64,000 bases of DNA from a virus, in IMG/VR virus record IMGVR_UViG_3300047552_000880, positions 61,893 to 125,892 of that record; one strand, given 5' to 3'. Each line of letters starts with the position of its first letter. The stretch's first letter is position 1. Made by a program: the position numbers and the translations under genes. Of the stretch, positions 9,007 to 16,932 are shown one piece after another. The notes below the pieces were generated by a model. It had not been told where the DNA came from. It saw only the letters and a list, made by a program, of their open reading frames with translations, and searched no databases.

Positions 9007-10203
9007 ATGACAAAAAAACTTAGAGAACAATACTTCGCAAATGAAATTTTCAAGATAGGTGATATCGTTGAAGATTCAGAAACAGGCGCTCAACTAAAAA
9101 TTATTGATCGCGGAAGCAATTATATTACCGTTATTGCTGAAGGCGGAGAAGTGTCGAAGAAATGGCTCAACGCAGTTTCTATTGTTGCTGAAAAAGAAAA
9201 GGATACAGAACCTTCTAGTGAGTTCCGTATCACTGAGTCTGGTCAGATTGCAATGTTTGGTGGCGAGACAAAGAATTTTGATATTGACTTGTCTACATTT
9301 GTTCTTGAACAATTTACTGAGTTCGATGATTCGTATGCCAAACACCAGATAATTCAATTGCTGGATTTGGCTCTACAGGAATCTAACGAAGATACTCAAT
9401 ATGAGTTATTGGAAAAAGTTTCTGCTCTATATGACAAGAAAGACATTTGGTGTCCAATTGTTGTTGAAGGGCTGAAAAACGATGTTGAGAGAAAAAGAAT
9501 TGCGGCAGTGATTGCTAGTGTGGCTAACATAAAGGTAACAGGTTCACCGTATAACACTGTATCGACAGCAATCAAAGTTCTTAAAACAAAATACAAGAAA
9601 AAAGAACAATGGGAAGCCTTGCTACCAATTTTCCGTGTCGCAAGAAAAGCCGGTCTAATGAGTACAACATCAAATCTTCCGTATGATCTGGATAATTCAA
9701 GATTATCAGAGGATTCATTAGATGATATCCATGAATCAATCGAAACTCTGATATCAGAGAATGTAGATGAATTCATTGAGTCACTGGAAATTGATGATAT
9801 TCAAGAAGCATTCGAGACAGAATTTACCGAAACTATTTTGTCAGAAGAACAATTGAATGAAGTTTTGTCTCCGGCAATAAGATCAAAATTGGCAGCGAAG
9901 ATGCGTCAACACGAGGCTCTGTTGCAAGTCAATCGAGCAAGGGCGCTAACTCGTGCCGCAACGACTTCTGTTCTTCAGGATCGTGCTCGTAAATTAGCAG
10001 AGACAATGCTGAAGCGCAAGATGTTCAAAAAAGATGCCAAGGATATGACTCGACAAGAAAAAGAACGGTTCGAGGCAGGCGCAGCAAGACGCAAAGCATT
10101 GGTTGCTAAATTGACACAGAAACTTATTGCTAAGGTCAGATTGCTTCAGGTCGCAAGAATGCATGCAGCGCATACTGCTGCTGATCAAACAGGTGCTGCA
10201 TGA
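9007..10203 (+). CDS. Conserved late protein with SH3-like N-terminus and basic C-terminal helix
   Basis: 398 residues. The N-terminal 60 residues look like a small beta-barrel (KIGDIVEDSETGAQLKI). The middle is acidic and helical (about 215-285). The C-terminal 90 residues are basic and Ala/Arg-rich, with the order LTRAATTSVLQDRARKLAE, MLKRKM and MTRQEKERFEAG. Comparable basic tails occur in uncharacterised virion-associated proteins of aquatic T4-like phages, as I recall them. It occupies the position where T4 has the large terminase, but has no Walker motifs or nuclease motif, so it is not gp17. It overlaps the next gene by ATGA. Confidence 0.65.
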   Translation: MTKKLREQYFANEIFKIGDIVEDSETGAQLKIIDRGSNYITVIAEGGEVSKKWLNAVSIVAEKEKDTEPSSEFRITESGQIAMFGGETKNFDIDLSTFVLEQFTEFDDSYAKHQIIQLLDLALQESNEDTQYELLEKVSALYDKKDIWCPIVVEGLKNDVERKRIAAVIASVANIKVTGSPYNTVSTAIKVLKTKYKKKEQWEALLPIFRVARKAGLMSTTSNLPYDLDNSRLSEDSLDDIHESIETLISENVDEFIESLEIDDIQEAFETEFTETILSEEQLNEVLSPAIRSKLAAKMRQHEALLQVNRARALTRAATTSVLQDRARKLAETMLKRKMFKKDAKDMTRQEKERFEAGAARRKALVAKLTQKLIAKVRLLQVARMHAAHTAADQTGAA

Positions 10204-10640
10204 TAGATCATCTTAAAGTAATGCTTGCTAACAACATTGAGGCAAGCAACATCGCATCAACATTACACTGGAATGTTACTGGTGTAAATTTTGAACAATA
10301 TCATTCCTTTTACGGCGATGTTTATGAAGCATTCTACTCTAAACAAGACCGTATTGCTGAATACGTAAGAATTATTTCCGGCGCAACAGAAAATGTCAGC
10401 GCCCTGACTTCTGTTACAAAATCAAATAAAACATTACCAGAAATAGTTCCTGTCAATGGCAACGACACGCCAAAGCAAATTAAACAGCTTATCACTGTTA
10501 CCAATCATCTGATTGCGGATAATAAAAAGTTGTTTAATCTTTCGCAAGAACAAAATGAACAGGGAGTCGCAAATTTTGCGGCTGACTGCCAAGATGAATT
10601 TGCCAAAATTCTCTGGAAACTACAATCAATGATCCTCTGA
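10200..10640 (+). CDS. Dps-like ferritin-family protein
   Basis: 146 residues; Dps proteins are typically 150-180. Dps forms 12-subunit cages that oxidise and store iron and can protect DNA. The signature is visible: H23-W24-N-V-T-G, H35, D50 and E54 (KQDRIAEY). The spacing equals that of E. coli Dps H51, H63, D78 and E82; the fifth ligand position (E. coli D67) is Gly here with Asp next to it. No DNA-binding Lys tail is seen. The ATG overlaps the previous stop. It lies among virion genes, so it could act on virion DNA or oxidative stress; that is inference. Confidence 0.78.
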   Translation: MIDHLKVMLANNIEASNIASTLHWNVTGVNFEQYHSFYGDVYEAFYSKQDRIAEYVRIISGATENVSALTSVTKSNKTLPEIVPVNGNDTPKQIKQLITVTNHLIADNKKLFNLSQEQNEQGVANFAADCQDEFAKILWKLQSMIL

Positions 10641-10648
10641 GGCTAAAA

Positions 10649-11569
10649 ATGGAAATCGACAAACTACATAAAATTATCAATCTACAAAAGCACGGAGACA
10701 CAACAGTAGTGTCTATTGGCGGTCTGGTTGCACTTGAAATCACCGGCAAAGAAGGAAGTTTCTTTGCGCAGATCAATCCTGTGTTTGCTAAATTGGCATA
10801 TGGCGCATCGAAAGTTTGGGTTGATGTGCCCCACCTCGGATTGTCAGAAACTCTGCCAGATGCAATTGCTGCTGGTCTTACTGCATTGCACGATAAAGGC
10901 GCTTTTTCTACAATGGTTGATCTACCAGATGATAGCACAACCATCAATGAATCTTCGTCCGATCTGATTGCAAGCTATATTCAGAAACGCAAAGAACAAA
11001 TGAAGGGGCTGCAAAAAGATATGCTGACTCCAAGAAATGTTCTTCCCGGCGATGCAAATGACGTTAAAGCAAAGGCTGCTGCCGCAAAGTGGGTTAAGCA
11101 TGCCGCAAATGTTGCTAAGGCAGAAATCAAGAAGAACAAGAAAGATTATCAGAAAGAATTGTCAGAGGCAGAAATTATTGCTATTTCAGAAATTTTTTCT
11201 GACTGCGAAGAATTCGGGCTGAAGTGTGCTGATACTGTTCTGGAAGCAAATGAAATTGCCGAAGAAATGTTCAAGTATATCGCAGAAGGTCGCCGTAGCG
11301 ATGGTAAGACAAAAGACGAATTGTTCGATGTAGTTAAGACCAACATCGAGGCAGGTCGCCGCGCAACACATGGAATGGATCGCAACGAGAAACTTCGTGC
11401 TATTCGTGCAGGCGTCTTTGATCATCCTGACTTCAAGGAACACAAACCTGTTGCTGGTCGCCCTACATTGGACAAAGCAATTAAAGATGATGAGAGTCGT
11501 GAAAACGAACCAAAGATTAAATCTTCCAAAGAATTGAATAACGTGTTTTCTATGTGGGCAGCAAAATGA
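10649..11569 (+). CDS. Uncharacterised late protein
   Basis: 306 residues. The first 100 or so residues seem to form a compact alpha/beta domain (VVSIGGLVALEITGKEGSFF); the rest is Lys/Glu/Ala-rich and helical (about 125-290). A ribosome-binding site (GAGG) precedes the ATG. It overlaps the next gene by ATGA. No motif I can name; its place in an uninterrupted late operon suggests a head or tail role. Confidence 0.65.
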   Translation: MEIDKLHKIINLQKHGDTTVVSIGGLVALEITGKEGSFFAQINPVFAKLAYGASKVWVDVPHLGLSETLPDAIAAGLTALHDKGAFSTMVDLPDDSTTINESSSDLIASYIQKRKEQMKGLQKDMLTPRNVLPGDANDVKAKAAAAKWVKHAANVAKAEIKKNKKDYQKELSEAEIIAISEIFSDCEEFGLKCADTVLEANEIAEEMFKYIAEGRRSDGKTKDELFDVVKTNIEAGRRATHGMDRNEKLRAIRAGVFDHPDFKEHKPVAGRPTLDKAIKDDESRENEPKIKSSKELNNVFSMWAAK

Positions 11570-12789
11570 ACCAAGAACAAAAAGACAAAAGAGAAGAAAT
11601 CGTCAAGGCTCTGAAAAAGAAAAAGAGCGACTTCGTTAAACGATATGGCGATGAAGCAGAAAACGTTATGTACGCAACAGCAACCAAACAAGCTCTGACA
11701 GAAATCTCAACAGAGAAGCTGGCGAAGTACAAAGAAGCTGCTGGTCAATCAGCAAGAGAAGCTGATAAGAAGGGTGATTACGAACTCGGCAACAAGCGTT
11801 TCCGTAATATCCTGAAAGCAACTCGCAAACAATTTGACAACGACAAGAAGCAAACTGTTATTGTACACGAATCTGCTGAAGTTTTGTTGACAGAAAATCT
11901 TGATGTATATGGTAAGTATACACTGAGACAAGGTTCGGTTGTACGAGATATGCCAGAAGGTCATCCAAGCCATGTGGTTGCTCGTAAGAATAAATTGAGC
12001 CAGCTTAGTGTTAAAGCCGATGCAAGCGATGAGTCCAATGGGTATGGTACGACACATCGAATTTCTGTTCGCAATAATGAAACCGGCGAAACTAGCCATC
12101 ATCACATCTATCAAAGTGGTGTGAGTAACAATCGCCCTGTGTTCTCAGTAAGATCAACGGGTAATTTGGATAACCCAAAGGCAAAAGAACATAATCAGGT
12201 TTTGATGGACTATCTTGCTGGCAAGAAAACTGATACCAAAGTTGTTCAAGAAGCATTCGCTATCAAAGACCCATCTGGTCATACCATTCATGTTTCAAAG
12301 ACAGAAGAAAACGCAAGAGAAAAAGCAAAAGAGTTTTCCGTAAAGACAGGACAGGAACATTATATTCTTCCGATCAATGAAGCCAATAAGCACACTTTGA
12401 TGACTCACTTGGCAAAACAAAAAAAGATCGAACACGAAGATGAGGAAGCCATTGAGGAATCCTATAAGTCTTGTGTAGATAAGAATGGAAGAACAAAACT
12501 GAGCGCCGAGGCTGTTATCAAGAAGGCAAGAGAAATTGCTGCACAGGATATTGTTGCAAATCCACCTAAAGCAAGAAAACTGACAGTAAATAGAGAGCAT
12601 ATGGATGCTGCGCGTAAATTCTTCCTGCAAGAGCGTATTGATAAACCACAGGGCATTGAAGTTGGCGATCCAATTTCAAAGGACTCAAAAGAAGGAAATG
12701 GTCGAGTCAAAAAACAGATGGGAAATAAAGCTCCTGTTGAAGCCATCGTTTCTCTGTTAACACACAAATTGAAGAAAGAAAAACTGTAA
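11566..12789 (+). CDS. Uncharacterised late protein with MYATATK motif
   Basis: 407 residues from the ATG at 11566, which overlaps the previous stop (ATGA); an in-frame start 12 bases upstream is less likely. Near residues 18-42 it has KSDFVKRYGDEAENVMYATA, a short motif I recall from many uncharacterised proteins of T4-like phages. The remainder is charged and helical, with a Lys-rich C-terminus. Function unknown. Confidence 0.65.
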   Translation: MNQEQKDKREEIVKALKKKKSDFVKRYGDEAENVMYATATKQALTEISTEKLAKYKEAAGQSAREADKKGDYELGNKRFRNILKATRKQFDNDKKQTVIVHESAEVLLTENLDVYGKYTLRQGSVVRDMPEGHPSHVVARKNKLSQLSVKADASDESNGYGTTHRISVRNNETGETSHHHIYQSGVSNNRPVFSVRSTGNLDNPKAKEHNQVLMDYLAGKKTDTKVVQEAFAIKDPSGHTIHVSKTEENAREKAKEFSVKTGQEHYILPINEANKHTLMTHLAKQKKIEHEDEEAIEESYKSCVDKNGRTKLSAEAVIKKAREIAAQDIVANPPKARKLTVNREHMDAARKFFLQERIDKPQGIEVGDPISKDSKEGNGRVKKQMGNKAPVEAIVSLLTHKLKKEKL

Positions 12790-13091
12790 TGTCATTGCTT
12801 AAAACAAAACCATCATATTGCCCAACTGCTGTTGCAACCTCGCGTGGTTGGGTAAATCCTGCTACCGGCGAAGTTCTGGTTGCTATTGGTAATCTGGACA
12901 AAATGCTTGCTGCCGAAGCGCCCGTACAAGTTTCTGCTCATGTATTAAACATTCCAGCAACCCCCGTAGAAGCCCCTAAAACGACTTCTGAGCCGACTTT
13001 GAAGGAAGTGCATACTCCTAGGCTCAAACGCAAGCAAAAGCTGTTAGGCGAGGTTGTAGAGGCTCCTAGCGATAATCTGTTGGCAGAATAA
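12789..13091 (+). CDS. Small late protein, paralogue of the product at 14032
   Basis: 100 residues. The N-terminal 40 residues (MSLLKTKPSYCPTAVATSRG, then WVNP, then VAIGNLDKML) closely parallel the product encoded at 14032 (MSFLNTKPRSHPWAIATENG, WVDP, VNIPNLKSII). The C-terminal half is Pro/Val/Glu-rich and ends in a basic patch (PRLKRKQK). The gene abuts its neighbours on both sides (overlaps of one base). Confidence 0.65.
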   Translation: MSLLKTKPSYCPTAVATSRGWVNPATGEVLVAIGNLDKMLAAEAPVQVSAHVLNIPATPVEAPKTTSEPTLKEVHTPRLKRKQKLLGEVVEAPSDNLLAE

Positions 13092-13480
13092 TGGCAGATA
13101 CAAAATTATCACAGCTTCCGGTCGCAACAGCGGCTGCTCAGGCTGATCTGATTCCAATACTTTCTGGTGGTGCAAATAAATGTGTCACCAGAAGTGTTCT
13201 GTTCACTGATACTACATTGAATGGTTCACATAAAGTTTCTGTGTCTTCCCCTACATCACTGTCTATCCCTCTGAATACGGCAGTATGTAACCTTACTGCA
13301 ACCGACACATATACTTTGGGGTTAGGATCAGAGAATCAGTTGCTGACGATCATATCGTCTGTTTCAGCAACTGTATCAGGAACCATCAATGCAACATTTT
13401 CTGCAAATGGTACTCTACAACTATTATTCATTTCTGGTAGCTGGTTTGTATTGTCAGCAAGAAACGTCACATTAGCATGA
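13091..13480 (+). CDS. Small beta-rich structural protein, fibre-type N-terminus
   Basis: 129 residues. It opens MADTKLSQLPVATAAAQADL, a pattern I know from the N-termini of phage tail-fibre and other virion-surface proteins. The rest is Ser/Thr-rich with alternating hydrophobic residues, consistent with beta-sandwich structure. It overlaps the following gene by ATGA. Role inferred as a minor virion decoration or fibre component. Confidence 0.55.
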   Translation: MADTKLSQLPVATAAAQADLIPILSGGANKCVTRSVLFTDTTLNGSHKVSVSSPTSLSIPLNTAVCNLTATDTYTLGLGSENQLLTIISSVSATVSGTINATFSANGTLQLLFISGSWFVLSARNVTLA

Positions 13481-13827
13481 TCAGAACAGACTCAGAGTAT
13501 CTTCAGTATGCATTAAAGAATTATGACAATCCTTTGATGCAAAGTGTCTCTGAGTTCGAGAATGATCTTAGGCGAGTCATCTATATCAATAACCTCTTGA
13601 CACGGTATCGAAATGATTCCGATGATCTTAAAGACAGACTTCTTCTGAATCATATTGTTATTGTTGGCAATTGTTTTGGCGTTTCTTCTTCAATAGAAAT
13701 GCTTTATTATAAAATCGATTCAGAAAACATTAAATATCTTGAAACTGCTCTTTTCTATATTGGTTGGATACAAACAGCGAAGACAGAGCTTGATTTTGAA
13801 CTTTTAAATAAATTTGAGCAATTATGA
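13477..13827 (+). CDS. Hypothetical small helical protein
   Basis: 116 residues, mostly helical, with the stretch LLLNHIVIVGNCFGVSSSIE in the middle and an acidic C-terminus. Overlaps both neighbours by ATGA. Short proteins of this type are common in late regions of T4-like phages, but I cannot assign a role. Confidence 0.6.
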   Translation: MIRTDSEYLQYALKNYDNPLMQSVSEFENDLRRVIYINNLLTRYRNDSDDLKDRLLLNHIVIVGNCFGVSSSIEMLYYKIDSENIKYLETALFYIGWIQTAKTELDFELLNKFEQL

Positions 13828-14030
13828 TTAAAGAAGATGCTGTTCCGTTGAACGTCACCGCTGGTATAGAAGGACCAAAACTACCGATCAAAATCCAGAA
13901 AGTGGATTCCTCTGTTATTAAGAGAGCAGCACTTTTGAAGAAGAAAAAGGTCGTCGCCGAAGAATTGAATATTATTGCGGATACACTTTTCTGTGAAGAA
14001 GATGGTACTGCACTTTTTCTGGAAGATTAA
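13824..14030 (+). CDS. Hypothetical 68-residue protein
   Basis: Starts in an ATGA overlap with the previous gene and ends one base before the next. A basic middle (RAALLKKKKVV) separates a neutral N-terminus from an acidic C-terminus. No recognisable domain. Confidence 0.55.
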   Translation: MIKEDAVPLNVTAGIEGPKLPIKIQKVDSSVIKRAALLKKKKVVAEELNIIADTLFCEEDGTALFLED

Positions 14031-14031
14031 A

Positions 14032-14301
14032 ATGAGTTTTCTTAATACGAAGCCAAGGAGTCATCCTTGGGCAATAGCAACTGAAAATGGATGGGTAGAC
14101 CCAACTAACGGGACTCTGTTGGTTAATATACCTAATTTGAAATCAATTATAGAGGGTAAATTTATTAACTACGCTCCAATTGTAATTGAGCAACCGATAA
14201 TTGATGTTAGCAGCACACATATTGAATTGGATGTGGTTGATGCAGTGATCGTTGAGGAAGAATTAAATAAACCTCCGCGAAATAAGAAGAAACATAAATA
14301 A
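14032..14301 (+). CDS. Small late protein, paralogue of the product at 12789
   Basis: 89 residues from the ATG at 14032. Its first 40 residues match the product at 12789 (KTKP, then AxAT, then GWV(D/N)P, then NL), and both end in a short basic tail (here PPRNKKKHK). The duplication within 1.2 kb suggests two related minor structural or assembly proteins. The stop codon overlaps the late-promoter motif of gene 18. Confidence 0.6.
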   Translation: MSFLNTKPRSHPWAIATENGWVDPTNGTLLVNIPNLKSIIEGKFINYAPIVIEQPIIDVSSTHIELDVVDAVIVEEELNKPPRNKKKHK

Positions 14302-14302
14302 T
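14294..14302 (+). promoter_or_regulatory. Late promoter of gene 18 (ATAAATAAT)
   Basis: The 9-mer ATAAATAAT lies 47 bases before the gene 18 start and recurs before genes 22 and 23. It matches the T4 late-promoter core TATAAATA in all but its ends. T4 late promoters are read by sigma gp55 with gp33 and the gp45 clamp; only gp45 is in this window. Confidence 0.65.
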
Positions 14303-14349
14303 AAAAGCGATCATAAGATCAAACAATTTAATTAACACAAGGAGTCTTA

Positions 14350-16320
14350 ATGGCTACATTTATGCAATCCCCCGGAGTGCAAGTTATTGAAAAGAACGTT
14401 TCAGCAACTGTTCCCGGCGCATCTTCAACAATAGGCGCAACTGTTGGCGTATTCAATTGGGGTCCAGTGATGGTTCCACAAATGATCGGTACAGAATCTG
14501 AATTGGTTTCCGTTTTCGGTAAACCAAATGATGTTACTGCTCCATATTTCTTCTCGGCAGCAAACTTTCTGTCATATTCGAATGCAATGTACGTTGTTCG
14601 TGCTGATGCAAATGCAAAGAACGCTACTGCTGATGGTACTGGTTTGAAAATCAATAACCTCGAAGCATATCAGGCTGGTTTCGAAACTGGTCAAGGTAGT
14701 GTAGGATGTTGGGCTGCTCGTTATCCCGGTGCGTTGGGTAACAGTTTGGCAGTCTATGTGGTTGATTCCGGTACATGGTCAGCATTTACTACTGCCCATC
14801 CAGATTTGGCTGCTCAGTTCCGTGGCGCTCCCGGCACATCTGAATTTGCTCGTGCTAAGGCAGGTAGCAACACATTCAATGCATATGACGAATTGCATGT
14901 TCTGGTTGTTGATCGTGCTGGTTTGTTCACAGGTACTCCCGGTGCTACTCTGGAAAAATATGAATACCTGAGTAAAGCATCTGATGCATTGTCTTATCAA
15001 GGCACTAGCAACTATTATGCTAACGTCATCACTAATAAGTCACAGTACATCTACTGGATGGATCATCCTACAGCACAATCTTTGGTTGTGACCGCTGGTT
15101 CTGTTTCTGGTTCGATTGCTACGCTGACATTCAGTGATCAGGGCGCTGCACCTTATGTTGTTGGCGGTAAAGTTGTTGTTGCTGGCATGACTCCTGCTGA
15201 ATACAACGGCACATTCACCGTCACTGCTGTTACATCGACTTCTGTTTCATATGCATCTACTGCAACCGGTGTTGCTACTGTTGTTGGCACTGTTACCGGT
15301 TCGTATCGTTGGGGTGATGCAATGTTGGACGTTGCAACTGCTCAACCAACTGTGTTCGCTCAGTTGCAAGACTTGGCTGGTGGTTCTTACGACTATAAGT
15401 ATACACTGACTGGCGGTACTGACCCTGTGTTGGGTGTTGGTCTGGATTCTGCTCTGACAAACGGTTATGACCTGTTCCAAGACAGTCAGACATATGATAT
15501 TTCTTTGGTCGTTACTGGTGGCGTGAATTCAACTGTCGGTAAGTATGTTGTTGACAACATCGCTGAAGTTCGCCGCGATTGTGTTGCTTTCTTGTCTATC
15601 GTTAAGGTAGCTGACGGTACTATCATTACTGGCACAAGCGAAACTCGACTGACAGACGCCAAGGCATATAAGACTGCCATCGGTAATTCTACCTATGCTG
15701 TTATTGACTCCGGTTTCAAATATCAGTATGACAAATACAACGACAAGTATCGCTGGATTGCTCTGAACGCTGATGTTGCTGGTCTGTGTGCCCGTACTGA
15801 TGCTGCATGGTTCTCTCCTGCTGGTTTGGCTAAAGGTCAGATCAAAGGTGCAATCAAGCTGGCATGGAATCCTAAACAATCTGAACGCGATATTCTGTAT
15901 CCTGTTGCAATCAATCCAGTGGTGACATTCCCTGCTATTGGCACAGTTCTGTTTGGTGATCGTACCGCAACCACAGTGCCATCTGCATTTGACCGTATTA
16001 ACGTGCGTCGTCTGTTCTTGGTTCTGGAAAAATCCATTGCAAATAGCGCGAAATATCAACTGTTTGAAATCAATGATATTGTGACTCGTACACAATTCAT
16101 TTCTTCTGTTGAACCATTCTTGCGTGATGTACAGGGTCGCCGTGGCATCGAAGCATTCAAAGTGATTGCAGATGAAACAGTTAACACACCAACCGTTGTT
16201 GCTGCAAACGAATTCCGTGGAACTATTTTGGTCAAGCCAACATACTCGATCAATTATATCACACTGACATTCACTGCCGTTGGTCCAGAAGTTAGCTTCT
16301 CGGTAGCTGCTGGCGCTTAA
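14350..16320 (+). CDS. 18: Contractile tail sheath protein gp18
   Basis: 656 residues; T4 gp18 has 659. It polymerises around the tail tube and contracts at infection. The N-terminus SPGVQVIEKNVSATVPGASS and then VGVFNWGP is the conserved sheath start. The C-terminal domain has the VNVRRLFLVLEK-type segment (here INVRRLFLVLEKSI), then FEINDIVTRTQF, then VQGRRGIEAFKV, and NYITLTFTAV at the end. An internal Gly/Thr-rich domain (about 240-330) has the NGTFTVTAVTSTSVSYAST pattern also seen in the large fibre protein at 60091. An AAGGAG ribosome-binding site lies 8 bases before the ATG. Confidence 0.95.
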   Translation: MATFMQSPGVQVIEKNVSATVPGASSTIGATVGVFNWGPVMVPQMIGTESELVSVFGKPNDVTAPYFFSAANFLSYSNAMYVVRADANAKNATADGTGLKINNLEAYQAGFETGQGSVGCWAARYPGALGNSLAVYVVDSGTWSAFTTAHPDLAAQFRGAPGTSEFARAKAGSNTFNAYDELHVLVVDRAGLFTGTPGATLEKYEYLSKASDALSYQGTSNYYANVITNKSQYIYWMDHPTAQSLVVTAGSVSGSIATLTFSDQGAAPYVVGGKVVVAGMTPAEYNGTFTVTAVTSTSVSYASTATGVATVVGTVTGSYRWGDAMLDVATAQPTVFAQLQDLAGGSYDYKYTLTGGTDPVLGVGLDSALTNGYDLFQDSQTYDISLVVTGGVNSTVGKYVVDNIAEVRRDCVAFLSIVKVADGTIITGTSETRLTDAKAYKTAIGNSTYAVIDSGFKYQYDKYNDKYRWIALNADVAGLCARTDAAWFSPAGLAKGQIKGAIKLAWNPKQSERDILYPVAINPVVTFPAIGTVLFGDRTATTVPSAFDRINVRRLFLVLEKSIANSAKYQLFEINDIVTRTQFISSVEPFLRDVQGRRGIEAFKVIADETVNTPTVVAANEFRGTILVKPTYSINYITLTFTAVGPEVSFSVAAGA

Positions 16321-16332
16321 TTAAAAAAGATC

Positions 16333-16363
16333 GGATGATGTGGGTTAAATATTCACATCATCC
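16333..16363 (+). promoter_or_regulatory. 10-bp hairpin between sheath and tube genes
   Basis: Perfect 10-bp inverted repeat GGATGATGTG / CACATCATCC with an 11-base loop, 23 bases before the gene 19 start. There is no T-run, so it is more likely an mRNA-processing or stability element than a terminator; it could help set the sheath-to-tube ratio. Confidence 0.5.
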
Positions 16364-16386
16364 TAAAAGGATAAAAGGAAAAATAA

Positions 16387-16932
16387 ATGGCACGTATAGA
16401 TGATTTTCGGGCAATGCTGGCACAGGGCGGTGCGCGTCCTTCGCAATTCCAAGTTTTGCTGAATTTCCCATCATGGGTAAATGCCGGTGAATCTACGACA
16501 AAAGGTATCTTCTTGGTCAAGGCAGCTTCTTTGCCTGCATCAACAATTTCTCCGATTGAAGTTGCTTACCGTGGTCGTATCACTAAAGTTGCGGGTGAAC
16601 GTCAATTCGGTAATTGGAACGTCACTGTTATCAATGATAATGACTTTACAATCCGCGATGCAATGGAACGCTGGAGTCAAGGTATTTTGGAGCATGGAGC
16701 AACTACTGGTCGTTTGGCTCAGTCGGACTATCAAACCGACATGTGGGTTCATCAGTTGGATCGCAACAATAATATCGTTAAGGAATATCGTTTCCACAAC
16801 TGCCATCCACAGATCGTTTCTGAAATCGGGCTGGACTTCGGCAACACCAATCAGATCGAAGAATTCAACGTTGAATTCTCTGTCGATTACTGGACAGCAA
16901 CCAATCCGCTGACCGGCAAAGCAATCGTCTAA
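16387..16932 (+). CDS. 19: Tail tube protein gp19
   Basis: 181 residues; T4 gp19 has 163. Forms the inner tube through which DNA passes. The family pattern is present: an N-terminal RPSQFQVLLNFP, FLVKAASLPASTISPIEVAYRGR, then NDNDFTIRDAMERW, then YQTDMWVHQLDRNNN, and a C-terminal EFNVEFSVDYW. It follows the sheath gene and abuts the portal gene. An AAAGGA site precedes the ATG. Confidence 0.93.
   Translation: MARIDDFRAMLAQGGARPSQFQVLLNFPSWVNAGESTTKGIFLVKAASLPASTISPIEVAYRGRITKVAGERQFGNWNVTVINDNDFTIRDAMERWSQGILEHGATTGRLAQSDYQTDMWVHQLDRNNNIVKEYRFHNCHPQIVSEIGLDFGNTNQIEEFNVEFSVDYWTATNPLTGKAIV

Noticed and set aside
9007-10203. Large terminase in the position after gene 16
   Set aside because: No Walker A or B motif and no nuclease motif; the sequence is helical and basic instead.
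11749-12114. Minus-strand frames of 100-200 codons across the late region
   Set aside because: They are opposite well-supported coupled genes, are Cys/Phe/Leu-rich as expected of reverse complements, and lack start signals.
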